Below are positions 7,880-16,855 of a stretch of 45,003 bases of DNA, in pieces. Each line of letters opens with the position of its first letter. The first letter of the stretch is position 1. Under the pieces are notes generated by a model. It was not told the DNA's origin. It did no database searches and saw only the letters and a program-made list of their open reading frames with translations. The position numbers were made by a program, and so were the translations under genes. This DNA is from a virus, in the IMG/VR virus record IMGVR_UViG_3300049740_001081, positions 1 through 45,003 of that record, one strand, 5' to 3'.

Positions 7880-8026
7880 ATGGATTACTGTAACAACTGC
7901 GGTCGGGGTAGCCACTGTGGTGTGCCAGTAATGGAAGACTTTAGACGAGAGCCATATAATCATGGTATCGAAGGACAAATATGTGTTTGTAAGTATTGTA
8001 TGTGCGGAAGATGTGCAACTAAGTAA
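7880..8026 (+). CDS. Small cysteine-rich, probably zinc-binding protein
   Basis: A 48-residue protein with eight cysteines: CNNCGRGSHCG near the start and CVCKYCMCGRC near the end, enough for one or two zinc sites. An in-frame ATG at 7850, overlapping the previous gene, would add ten residues (MNNKKQRELS); AAAGAGA before 7880 favours the shorter form. No family recognised. Phage proteins of this kind often bind nucleic acid or a host protein. Confidence 0.55.
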   Translation: MDYCNNCGRGSHCGVPVMEDFRREPYNHGIEGQICVCKYCMCGRCATK

Positions 8027-8104
8027 ATTACAAGAAGGTATTAACCACTTACATTTGACTAAATATAATGAAAGTAGTTACTTAAATAGACGAGGAATAA
8101 AACT

Positions 8105-9052
8105 ATGAAATTTAGAGATATTGTACATGAAGACGGAGAGGGTGGCGGTGGCGCCGCTAGTACTTCTACTGCTTCTGCTGATGTTGGTGGACTTGCTTAT
8201 CCTTTATTTGTTAAAGGTAAAACCCGCAGACAAAAAAGAAAAAATGCAAAAAAAGCAGTAGGACAAAAGAATTACGGTGGACCTAGTTATATAGGTAAAG
8301 GCGTATATGAATCCGAAGGTGCAGATCTAATTGAAGCTGAAATTAATGAAATATTTGGTCTAGGCCAAAAGAAAAATCCAGCTGTTAAGCAAAGTAGTGT
8401 ATATAGAGTACTACAACAAATTTCTACAAACACAGATCCTTCGCCAAAAGATGTTAAACTAGATGACGGACAGATTATTGCTGTTACTCCAGATCAAGCA
8501 ACAAGAATTGTTAACGCCGCAACATTACAAGGTAGTGCTGGTGGATGGGAAAAACAATTAGGCGACTGGGAAATTTTTAAAAAAGTTGTTCAGTTTGCTA
8601 AAGTACCTTTAGCCAAACTTCGTAAAAGTACACCAGGAAAACATTGGACAGAAGAGAGTGCAAAATTAGGTGAAGCTAACATAGTTGACCATGATGGTGT
8701 TATTTACAAAATGGATAGACAAGATCCAATGAACAAAACCGAAGTAGCAGTATTAGGTGGAGCAGGACGTTATACATTAGAAGGGCTAAGAGAGAAAGCA
8801 AGAACCGAAGCACAAGCACTAGCAAATGATCTCAAAGAAGGTGGAGCAAGTGGAATGACATTTCTTACAGCCAAACAAAATATCTATCAATTATCCAATA
8901 CTATAGAAACTATTGTATCAGCATACAACCAACTAGAACGTATTAGACGTAAAGGCGGAAGAGGATCAAGAGGAATTACAAGAGAACATATTGAACCAGT
9001 ACAGATTGGTATTAAAGTTTTAACTGAAGCAAAGGAAAAGTTTAAGCTATGA
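8105..9052 (+). CDS. Uncharacterised late-type protein with glycine/serine-rich N-terminus
   Basis: A 315-residue protein. The start MKFRDIVHED fits the signature shared with neighbouring genes, followed by a flexible stretch (GEGGGGAASTSTASADVGG) and a very basic segment (GKTRRQKRKNAKKA). The rest is mainly helical with no motif I recognise. The layout of a short leader, disordered linker and basic patch would suit an internal head or DNA-associated virion protein, but this is inference. A GAGGA site precedes the ATG, and the stop overlaps the next start (ATGA). Confidence 0.6.
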   Translation: MKFRDIVHEDGEGGGGAASTSTASADVGGLAYPLFVKGKTRRQKRKNAKKAVGQKNYGGPSYIGKGVYESEGADLIEAEINEIFGLGQKKNPAVKQSSVYRVLQQISTNTDPSPKDVKLDDGQIIAVTPDQATRIVNAATLQGSAGGWEKQLGDWEIFKKVVQFAKVPLAKLRKSTPGKHWTEESAKLGEANIVDHDGVIYKMDRQDPMNKTEVAVLGGAGRYTLEGLREKARTEAQALANDLKEGGASGMTFLTAKQNIYQLSNTIETIVSAYNQLERIRRKGGRGSRGITREHIEPVQIGIKVLTEAKEKFKL

Positions 9053-9750
9053 TACAGATAAGACTCATGCATGAAGGTAAATTAATTAAAAAGATCTCTA
9101 GCAGAGTCAGTGAATCTGTTGTGCTTCAACACTTAGATAATTTTGTAGGGGATTATGATGAAATTCATTATTACGGAAACGTGACAGAAGACTTTAAAGA
9201 TACAATGAAAAAAGTAGGTAAGAAGATTGTTCCTGCCGCAATGGCGGCTGGTATTGCAATGGGTGCCGCAGATAATGCAGGAGCACAGACATTTGATTTG
9301 GATCAAAATATTGGTTCACTTATTGGACAGGTATTCTCACCAAACTATCAACAATTAAAAAGAGAACGTGATGCTAATAGACGTGTTGAAAGAAGAGCAT
9401 GGGAAGCAAAACGTAGAGAGCTTGACAGAGCAAGAGTTAGAGCCGCAAGAGAAGCTGGTAAGAGAGAAGCTGAAAGAATATATGGTGCACCTTCGTCAAA
9501 TAAAAAGAGTGCTGTAGTTTATGATCAGGCCCGTCTTTCAAAAAGCGGAAGAACTATGTACTTGTATAAACCAAATGGACAAGTACTTGCAATTAAAACA
9601 AAAGACTTGGAATGGATTGCAGGAGACTCTAAGAGAATGGGACATTACCTTAGTCCTACAGGAAAAGTATACTATGTTAAGAATGGTGTTCCGTTACCAG
9701 AAGGAAGAGGAAGAGCTACACATAAAAAAATAAAGGACTTAGTCAAATGA
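9049..9750 (+). CDS. Uncharacterised protein with internal signal-like segment and basic coiled coil
   Basis: A 233-residue protein whose start overlaps the previous stop and is preceded by AAAGGAAAAG. Residues 53-82 look like a signal peptide (KKVGKK, then IVPAAMAAGIAMGAA, then AGAQ), preceded by a 52-residue extension. An ATG at 9205 (Met53) would place that segment at the N-terminus and give a secreted form. Residues 100-150 are Arg/Glu/Ala rich with heptad character (RRAWEAKRRELDRARVRAA). The C-terminus has a small beta-rich region (LYKPNGQVLAIK, YLSPTGKVYYVKNG). Function unknown. Confidence 0.55.
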   Translation: MIQIRLMHEGKLIKKISSRVSESVVLQHLDNFVGDYDEIHYYGNVTEDFKDTMKKVGKKIVPAAMAAGIAMGAADNAGAQTFDLDQNIGSLIGQVFSPNYQQLKRERDANRRVERRAWEAKRRELDRARVRAAREAGKREAERIYGAPSSNKKSAVVYDQARLSKSGRTMYLYKPNGQVLAIKTKDLEWIAGDSKRMGHYLSPTGKVYYVKNGVPLPEGRGRATHKKIKDLVK

Positions 9751-10331
9751 AAAATATGAGACAATTAATTAATGCCGTTATGGTTACAGAAGGCACCTGG
9801 GCTTTACCAACTACTGATGATCAAGTAGCTAAGATGAATATGTTAATGCAAAATCCTATAGCATTAGGTGACGGTGGCGAAAATGCAACAAATCAAATTT
9901 CTTTTGCATTTGGTGACGATACATTGTATGACAATTTAGGAGATGCTGGAGATCAAGATCCAACTGCAGATGCTAGGCCAATCATAATGAAATGGTTAGA
10001 TGGTGTAGTAGGAACTTTTGGTGTTGAATACGACAAGTATATGTCTGCTATAGCTGATGCAAACAGAATGGGACAAATGGAATTACCTCTAGACGAAGAT
10101 AGTGTTGATGATGATAAGACTGATCAATTAAACAACCTCTTCATGTCAGTAGATGCATTAAAGCAAGAAGTTGAAGAACTAGCAAAACTAGATACTCAGG
10201 AAGGTGCTTCAGGGGTTGGAGACTTGCATGATCAGATTACTACAATGTACAATCTATTAGATAAATTTGATGATGTAATTGACAGGTCAACTAATATTGT
10301 ACCAACAGGATTAAGACAAGGAAAGTATTAA
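9747..10331 (+). CDS. Acidic uncharacterised protein with shared N-terminal signature
   Basis: A 194-residue, strongly acidic protein. MKNMRQLINAV followed by VTEG matches the N-terminal signature of the neighbouring 10334 gene (MNMRKLINIVEA). The rest is rich in Asp, Gln and Met with predicted helices, including a heptad-like segment (FMSVDALKQEVEELAKL). It overlaps the previous stop by ATGA and is followed by the 938-residue gene after 2 bases. A scaffold-like or internal head role is possible from acidity and context only. Confidence 0.55.
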   Translation: MKNMRQLINAVMVTEGTWALPTTDDQVAKMNMLMQNPIALGDGGENATNQISFAFGDDTLYDNLGDAGDQDPTADARPIIMKWLDGVVGTFGVEYDKYMSAIADANRMGQMELPLDEDSVDDDKTDQLNNLFMSVDALKQEVEELAKLDTQEGASGVGDLHDQITTMYNLLDKFDDVIDRSTNIVPTGLRQGKY

Positions 10332-10333
10332 TT

Positions 10334-13150
10334 ATGAACATGCGTAAACTTATTAATATTGTCGAAGCTGATCCAGCAGTAGGAACTATACCTGCTTCTG
10401 GTGCTACTCCAGTAACGGCTAGTGTTAAGCCTACGCCACCAGCTAAAGGTTCCGCCGTTCGCAAACAAGAAAAAGATGCCGCACAAGATCAATCAGCTTT
10501 ACCAGGTGGTAAAGAAGATCCAAATGCAGTTGAACTTGATAAAGATAACGGATTAGATAAAGGTACACTTGATGCTATTGAAAAAGCAGGTGTTACCATT
10601 AATGTAAAAGAAGCAGATATTAATTCACGCGATGACGATATTTTAAAAGATATACTTGCAAATAATCAAGAGGCGTGGAATAATTTTAAAGAAGGAAATG
10701 ACATTACAGATAATGATGATTTCTATCAACAATTAGTTAGTCACTTTATTAGTACAGATCAACTTTCACAAGATGATGTTGATAAAGGGGTTGCTGTTGA
10801 ACGTATTACAGGATGGCTAGACACACTAGCTAACAACGTGGAGGTTGTAGAAATGGACGACAACGATTTTGAAAAGTACGGTGACGAAGCCGATAGAGAT
10901 GAAAAGGCATCTGATAGTGATCGTAAAAATGCTGATAAGAATGTTATCATGCAGATACGAAGAGCCGCAGATGGACAAAAACCTACAAAAATATTTGTAG
11001 ATGATGGTGAGGTTATATTAGACCCAGCAACTGCTAAGAAAGTAAACTATGCATTTGATAATATTCGCCCACAAGCAAAAGGTCAATTTCAAGGTATGCT
11101 ACAAACCAAAGCAGGCCTAACTGATGTGATTAAGATGGTTGACGGCAAAACAATTCCAGAGGCTACCTCCACAGCCGAATCTAAGATTGCTGTCAAAGAA
11201 GATAATACAGCTAATATGCCTTTCATGGAAGTCATATATCAATACGTAGATGAAGAAGAAGATTCGGATGGTACTATGTACCTTGATAGTAGTAGATTAA
11301 TTGCTGATGTTGAGTATATGATTAAACAAGACAATCCAGGTGTAGAAATTATGTCTGAAGATGTTCAAGAATCTAGAATGGGATTTAAAGACTTAGATAA
11401 ACTAGGCAAAGAAAATGCAAGTAAAGTTGACCAAGAGGCACGCCGTCAAGGTAGTGCTGATATGGAGCCTGGTGATGCAGATCAGCTACGTTATAAGATT
11501 GCTAAAAAGATGGGTCTTGCAGAAAATGAAGGAAGTATTAACGAAGGAAGTCTTAACGAAGGAACTATGTCTAATGACGTTGATTCAGATGAATTTATGA
11601 ACTTTCTTCAAACAAAAAATTTAGCAGTTGGTCCAGACCCGTTTGCAAATGCTGACGGCGATGAGTATGGCGAAGAAGAAATGGTAAAAATTATGAAGAT
11701 GGGTGCAGAAGATAAAGTTGGTGCATTCTTTTTTGATGATGAGCTATGGGACGACCTGCATGTATTAAGAACAGAGCAAGGTGCAGATGCAAATGCTATG
11801 CCATTAATTGTAAAGAGAGCTAAAGAGTTATTTGTTGATGAATCAGTTCAAGAAGAAAAGGCTCCTCGTACTGCAAAAGATATTGCACAAGAGATTAGAC
11901 AAAAAGAATTAGAACTACAGAAACTATACAAAACAGCAACTATCAAGGATTTAGAAGGTGCTAAAGACTTAATGAATAGAACTAAATCATTAGACCGTAT
12001 TAAGATTGGCGAGAGCTACGAAGGTGCTACAGCAGAAGAAGTAGCTGATGCAATTAAGCAACGTATGTTTGTTAATGGTATGATAGAGAAAGCACTTGAA
12101 AAAGGACAAGATCCTCAGACAATTATGTTAGCAATCGAAGATGTTGCACAATTTCACGAAGGTGCAGAAGAGCTAGGTTCAAGTGATATTAGCATTATGT
12201 GTAAAGAAGTTATGCAACAATTAGGCGGAATGGACGAAGCATATATTGATGATAATCAAATGGATTCAATTTACGAAGCCGCAGATATTAAACCAAAGTT
12301 AACATACGAAGACATTACTAGAGAATTAGAAGAAGGCCAAGTAGTTGATAAAGATATGGCATATCAAATTATGATGATAGGCGATAACGACGCAGAATTA
12401 TATCAACAACAATTCCTTCCAATCATTAAAAACTTAATGAGAAAACGTGATAAAGGCATTTACGAACCTGAAAAGGCTGTTAAGTTATGGCGTTATTGGG
12501 TTGACAATGTTGTTAAGAAACATGCCAAGGATCTTGGAATTGTATCGTCTAGACAAGTTAGCGGAGCCACTCGTAATGAGGTTGCTAAAGAAAAAGAAGA
12601 ACAAGAACGTATGGAAATGGATTTAGGTAATTGGGACAATAACAAGTCAGCTGGAACTGCTAAAGAATCAGTTGAACAAGTTAACGAAGCAGAAATGTAT
12701 AAGTCATTAGAAGATGTATATCCAGCAGGTCCTACAGAGATTTGGTTTTGGAAACAAGACAATGGTAGAGATTTTATGATGGGAATGAAATGGTTATCTG
12801 AACGTGGTGTAGAAGTTACTAAAGCCACATTACAAGATACACATGTAAAGATTGGTACTATTGCAGAAACTGATCCAGAAAAAGTTTATGGTATGATGCA
12901 AGGCGAAAACTGGTCACCAGAAGGTGAAGCAAGAGAGCTTATTAGTAAGTCCGGTTCTGGACATACTAGTATGAGTGTTGGAGATGTTCTCGTTATTGGA
13001 GGCAAACTACAAATGGTAGATAGATTTGGATTTGTTAATCCAGAAGATGAGAAAGAAGTTTCCATGGCAGAGAGTACACTTTACTCACCAGAAAAAACAG
13101 CCGCACTAATAACAGATAAGATCTTTGAGGAGACTAAAAATGCAAAATAA
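10334..13150 (+). CDS. Large acidic multi-segment protein (938 residues), possible internal head protein or polyprotein
   Basis: The longest reading frame in the window, and uncharacterised. The start MNMRKLINIVE|AD resembles a capsid-targeting peptide ending in I-V-E, the site type cut by T4 prohead protease. A Pro/Ala-rich disordered linker follows (about 12-45), then several acidic helical segments separated by linkers. A short tandem repeat (NEGSI-NEGSL-NEGTM) lies at about 398-412. Many Glu-rich junctions could be further protease sites, so the protein may be processed into pieces. The C-terminal 130 residues look more compact (EIWFWKQDNGRDFMMGMKWL, DVLVIGGKLQMVDRFGF). It overlaps the next gene by 11 bases. 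Confidence 0.6.
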   Translation: MNMRKLINIVEADPAVGTIPASGATPVTASVKPTPPAKGSAVRKQEKDAAQDQSALPGGKEDPNAVELDKDNGLDKGTLDAIEKAGVTINVKEADINSRDDDILKDILANNQEAWNNFKEGNDITDNDDFYQQLVSHFISTDQLSQDDVDKGVAVERITGWLDTLANNVEVVEMDDNDFEKYGDEADRDEKASDSDRKNADKNVIMQIRRAADGQKPTKIFVDDGEVILDPATAKKVNYAFDNIRPQAKGQFQGMLQTKAGLTDVIKMVDGKTIPEATSTAESKIAVKEDNTANMPFMEVIYQYVDEEEDSDGTMYLDSSRLIADVEYMIKQDNPGVEIMSEDVQESRMGFKDLDKLGKENASKVDQEARRQGSADMEPGDADQLRYKIAKKMGLAENEGSINEGSLNEGTMSNDVDSDEFMNFLQTKNLAVGPDPFANADGDEYGEEEMVKIMKMGAEDKVGAFFFDDELWDDLHVLRTEQGADANAMPLIVKRAKELFVDESVQEEKAPRTAKDIAQEIRQKELELQKLYKTATIKDLEGAKDLMNRTKSLDRIKIGESYEGATAEEVADAIKQRMFVNGMIEKALEKGQDPQTIMLAIEDVAQFHEGAEELGSSDISIMCKEVMQQLGGMDEAYIDDNQMDSIYEAADIKPKLTYEDITRELEEGQVVDKDMAYQIMMIGDNDAELYQQQFLPIIKNLMRKRDKGIYEPEKAVKLWRYWVDNVVKKHAKDLGIVSSRQVSGATRNEVAKEKEEQERMEMDLGNWDNNKSAGTAKESVEQVNEAEMYKSLEDVYPAGPTEIWFWKQDNGRDFMMGMKWLSERGVEVTKATLQDTHVKIGTIAETDPEKVYGMMQGENWSPEGEARELISKSGSGHTSMSVGDVLVIGGKLQMVDRFGFVNPEDEKEVSMAESTLYSPEKTAALITDKIFEETKNAK
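11525..11569 (+). repeat. Three 15-bp tandem units in the 938-residue gene
   Basis: Three in-frame units of 15 bases encode NEGSI, NEGSL and NEGTM. Each carries the core AAYGAAGGA. The repeat extends an acidic linker and is probably variable in length between relatives. Confidence 0.7.
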
Positions 13151-14891
13151 AGAATTTAATAAAATGTATGCTAAAATAAGAGATCTTAATGATGATACTA
13201 TTTTAGATGAAGGAGCCTGGTCAGATCTGTGGCATGGTACCAGACAGGAAAAGAAATCAGACCAAGCAACAAAAGATGCTTATGATGCATATAGATTAGA
13301 AAAGATTACTAAGAAGTTTGAGAAAGACGGTTTATCTCCTGAAGATGCTCGCAAGTATGCATACCGTAAAGTGTACGGTGCTCCGGTAGAAGAAGCAGAT
13401 TCAATTGACTTCGCAAAAAAGAAGCAATTGAAACTACCAGATAATTTTTTTAGAAATATTGCGATGATGGATAATCCCCATGCAGAAATAGAAAGATTAC
13501 TAAATGATCCAAGCAGTCAAGGTGAAGTAGTTAGAAATTATTATACTTCTTATTCACAAGAATATGAGTTAGATCCTGTAAAAGATAAAGAAGAAATTAT
13601 TGATTATGTTGTCCAAGATTTTGGAGATACAACAGTTGAAGAAGCAGAACCTCTACAAATTGGAACAACATCAGAAATAGAAGACAAATACTATCCGATC
13701 ACATATACTGCTGATATTTCATATGATAGCAGAGATCGTATGGAAGTTGATAATATAGTAATACACGATAAAAATGGAGAGATGTTACCACCAGACCATC
13801 CAGTATATCAAGCAGAGGTAGGATTTATTGAAGACGAAGTAAAACGTACTGGAGAAGAAGATGGAGAAGTAGTTGGTGAAAGCATTACTAACGAAGCAGA
13901 ACAGATTAATAATGAGTTAAATAGAATTCTAAAACTTTCTGGACTGTCTGAAGCTACAAGTCCGCCTGAAGTAATTAATCCTACTAAAGATAGTTCGCCA
14001 GCAGATCTCAAAGCCGCAATCAAGTATGCAAAATACATGAAGGCAAAGATGGATACTGACAAAGCAACAGCAACATATGATAAAGAAATTGATCAATTAG
14101 AAGGTTGGTTAAAATCTAAGTCAACAATGAAAACAGAAGGCAAGATGTCAGGTGTGCACCAAGACGCACAAGAAAATGACAAAGAAGATTTTATTGCAAT
14201 GCACAAAGATCACATGTCAGCAGAAGAAGCTGGCAAGATGTGGGACGAAGTACAAAAACAAATGAACGAAGATTTTGATAGTAGTCACCCTGACTTTCCT
14301 AAAGCACAGGCTTACGCCAGTGAAAAAGATGCTGTAAAAGATATAATTGCAAAGCATCCAGAAGCCGCAAAGACACTTCAGCAATCCGGTGATGTATTTT
14401 CTATTTACGACACAGACTTATATTTAGATTTGTTTGATCACTTTGCAGAGGACATGCCTTATGGAACACAAAAAGGTAGAGACGGAGATCCAGTAGAGTG
14501 GATCAATGATGAATTAGATACAATGGGAATACTTGAAAGTATTGTTGCTTATAAAGTTGAAGAAGGTACACAGAAACCTTTTGTCTCATTAACTAAAGGT
14601 ATTTGGACTGTTACTGATGGTAATGGAAATGATGTTAATGGCTTTGATAATAAAGAAGAAGCCTTTCTATATCTCGAAAAACATTATGATGAGTTATTAG
14701 ATCCTCAACCAATTAGATTAAAACGTACACAATCTGATATTGACTATATGAAGCAGATGGATAACTCACACGCATTAATATACGGAGAGAGCAGAAACAC
14801 TTACTTCCATAAAGGAGATAAGGAATTTAAAGTTATCCCTGAAGGTTATAAGAAAACTAAAAACGGAACAATTACTAAAGTATTGAAATAA
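13140..14891 (+). CDS. Acidic uncharacterised multi-segment protein
   Basis: A 583-residue protein. I chose ATG 13140 because GAGGAGA precedes it; an in-frame TTG at 13125 overlaps that site. Like its upstream neighbour it is built from acidic helical blocks joined by linkers. It contains NNELNRILKLSGLSEA at about residue 260, a short helix-plus-Glu segment that looks like a recognition or cleavage motif, and a compact C-terminal part (FVSLTKGIWTVTDGNGNDVNGF, then EGYKKTKNGTITKVLK). The similar composition and adjacency suggest the two genes act together, perhaps in head assembly. No enzyme motif was seen. Confidence 0.55.
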   Translation: MQNKEFNKMYAKIRDLNDDTILDEGAWSDLWHGTRQEKKSDQATKDAYDAYRLEKITKKFEKDGLSPEDARKYAYRKVYGAPVEEADSIDFAKKKQLKLPDNFFRNIAMMDNPHAEIERLLNDPSSQGEVVRNYYTSYSQEYELDPVKDKEEIIDYVVQDFGDTTVEEAEPLQIGTTSEIEDKYYPITYTADISYDSRDRMEVDNIVIHDKNGEMLPPDHPVYQAEVGFIEDEVKRTGEEDGEVVGESITNEAEQINNELNRILKLSGLSEATSPPEVINPTKDSSPADLKAAIKYAKYMKAKMDTDKATATYDKEIDQLEGWLKSKSTMKTEGKMSGVHQDAQENDKEDFIAMHKDHMSAEEAGKMWDEVQKQMNEDFDSSHPDFPKAQAYASEKDAVKDIIAKHPEAAKTLQQSGDVFSIYDTDLYLDLFDHFAEDMPYGTQKGRDGDPVEWINDELDTMGILESIVAYKVEEGTQKPFVSLTKGIWTVTDGNGNDVNGFDNKEEAFLYLEKHYDELLDPQPIRLKRTQSDIDYMKQMDNSHALIYGESRNTYFHKGDKEFKVIPEGYKKTKNGTITKVLK

Positions 14892-14903
14892 GGATCTAAG
14901 TAT

Positions 14904-16223
14904 ATGGCATTTTGCAGGTTACCCTGGCAGGGATTAATGATCACTCCACTTGGCGACTTTAGACTCTGTGCATTAACTAACGGGTTAGATTACAATCAGG
15001 GCATGTCGACAGATGAAGATGGCAAGCTCATGAACATAATGACTCATTCCCCAAATGAAGGTTTAAACGGAAAGTGGCATCGTGAAGTAAGAAAGAACGA
15101 TGTGCAATCTGATGGCTCTTGGCATGACATATGTAGTTGTTGCAGAGATAGAGAAATTGCTACTGGTAGTGACATTAAACACATTGCCGCTAGTAGAAGA
15201 CAAAGTATGGAACGTAGAAATCCTAGCACACATATTGTTGATGGTAGCACTTATAAAGACGTTAAAATGGACAAAGACGGATATGTAGATTGGATGCCTA
15301 CTACACTAGATATTAGATTTGGTAACCTGTGTAATATGGCTTGTGTACAATGTGGACCTAACTATAGTAACAAATGGTATGAGGACTGGGTAGGCTTTTA
15401 TGGAGAAAATGCTCCATGGGGTTTTGGACGTAGCAGACAACGTTTATCTAGAAACGAGCATAATAAACTTGTTAACAAACAAGAAGTAAAATGGTGGGAG
15501 ACACAAACATGGTGGGACAAATTTGACCAGATGCTTCCTAACTTAGAACACATTTACCTCACAGGAGGCGAACCTATGATTGTTCCTGCACATGATGAGA
15601 TGCTTGATCGTATTATTGCTTCAGGTCGTGCTAAAGATGTTTACTTAGACTACGACACTAACCTAAGTGTTATTAATACTAAGTTAGCAAAACGTTGGGA
15701 CCACTTCAAGCATGTAGAGATTGCTGGTAGTATTGATGCAAGTGAAGACAATTATGAATTTGTAAGACATGGTGGTAAGTGGGAAAAGTTTGATGAAAAC
15801 GTTACCCGTATTAAAGAATTTGAGAAGAACGGAGTTGTCAAACTTTATAGACTTACTGCTTGTATGCAACCTACAACAATATTTTCTATATTACAAACTG
15901 AACAATATTGTATGAACAAAGGTATTCCGTTTCAAATAAGATTTGTAGATAGTCCTAAGATGCATAGTATAATGAGCTTACCTCGTTCAGCTAAAGAAGA
16001 AATTATAGAGATATATAGTAAAGTAGATACTATTACATCGAGACTTGTAGTTGAATGGACTACTGATCACTTAGATGAGAAATACGAAAGTCCAGAAGAT
16101 GTTAAACGTTATGTAAGAATTATGAATTATCTAGATACATCTCGTGGTACAGACTGGAAAGTACAGACAAAAGGTACATGGGAAATGCTAAGTAAGCATT
16201 GTAACTTAGGAGAATTAAAATAA
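14904..16223 (+). CDS. Radical SAM protein, twitch-domain type (paralogue 1)
   Basis: A 439-residue protein with the radical SAM cluster motif CNMACVQC in LDIRFGNLCNMACVQCGP and the GGEP motif (YLTGGEPMIVPAHDEML). It starts with a domain containing FCRLPW...GDFRLCAL and CSCCRD, typical of phage twitch-containing radical SAM proteins that may bind an extra cluster. It is clearly paralogous to the minus-strand gene at 20477-21913: both have FC..PW, GDF..C.L, MN.MTH and IRFGNLCNM.CV.C at the same places. Substrate unknown. AAGGAT precedes the ATG, and its stop overlaps the endolysin start by one base. Confidence 0.8.
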   Translation: MAFCRLPWQGLMITPLGDFRLCALTNGLDYNQGMSTDEDGKLMNIMTHSPNEGLNGKWHREVRKNDVQSDGSWHDICSCCRDREIATGSDIKHIAASRRQSMERRNPSTHIVDGSTYKDVKMDKDGYVDWMPTTLDIRFGNLCNMACVQCGPNYSNKWYEDWVGFYGENAPWGFGRSRQRLSRNEHNKLVNKQEVKWWETQTWWDKFDQMLPNLEHIYLTGGEPMIVPAHDEMLDRIIASGRAKDVYLDYDTNLSVINTKLAKRWDHFKHVEIAGSIDASEDNYEFVRHGGKWEKFDENVTRIKEFEKNGVVKLYRLTACMQPTTIFSILQTEQYCMNKGIPFQIRFVDSPKMHSIMSLPRSAKEEIIEIYSKVDTITSRLVVEWTTDHLDEKYESPEDVKRYVRIMNYLDTSRGTDWKVQTKGTWEMLSKHCNLGELK

Positions 16224-16852
16224 TGGCAGACGCAAAAGATATTGATTTAGCAACATTAAAGGAGTGCTTGCCTAAAGCTAAAGAAGCTAACCTTGCTAAA
16301 TTTATAGAAGGTATCAACGAAACATTTGATACATTTGATATGATTAACCCACAACGTCAAGCAATGTTCTTGGCACAGACTGCACACGAGTCAGGAAACT
16401 TTAGGTATACAGAAGAAAATCTTAACTATAGCGGTTCTGCTTTGATGCGTGTATGGCCTAGACATTATCCGACTAAAGAGATTGCCGCAGTCTACAATCG
16501 TAATAAAGAAATGATTGGTAATAGAAGTTATGGCGGACGTATGGGTAACGGAGATGAAGCAAGTGGCGAAGGATGGAAGTATAGAGGTAGAGGTATTATT
16601 CAGTTAACTGGTAAAAATAATTATCGTGCTTGTGGTAAAGAACTAGGTATTGATTTATTAGAAAATCCAGAAATGGCCAAGGATAATCCAGTTGCAGTTT
16701 TAAGTGCTGGCTGGTTTTGGGAAACTCGTAGACTTAATAGATGGTGTGATAAAGGTGACGTTAAGAAAGTAACTAGACTTATTAACGGAGGCACCAACGG
16801 ACTTAAGGATAGAGAACAGCATTATAATCATATACTACACGTCTTATCTTAG
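16223..16852 (+). CDS. GH19 chitinase-like endolysin
   Basis: A 209-residue glycoside hydrolase family 19 domain without signal peptide or cell-wall-binding domain. AHESGNFRYTEENLNYS carries the catalytic Glu (E56) and the second acid around E64/E65; WKYRGRGIIQLTGKNNY is the substrate-cleft signature, and INGGTNGL closes the fold. GH19 domains in phages of Gram-negative hosts cut peptidoglycan between sugars and serve as lysozymes. The absence of a signal sequence implies a holin-dependent route; small membrane proteins in the window (5121, 6972, 18241) are candidates, but none is proven. Confidence 0.85.
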   Translation: MADAKDIDLATLKECLPKAKEANLAKFIEGINETFDTFDMINPQRQAMFLAQTAHESGNFRYTEENLNYSGSALMRVWPRHYPTKEIAAVYNRNKEMIGNRSYGGRMGNGDEASGEGWKYRGRGIIQLTGKNNYRACGKELGIDLLENPEMAKDNPVAVLSAGWFWETRRLNRWCDKGDVKKVTRLINGGTNGLKDREQHYNHILHVLS

Positions 16853-16855
16853 TCT

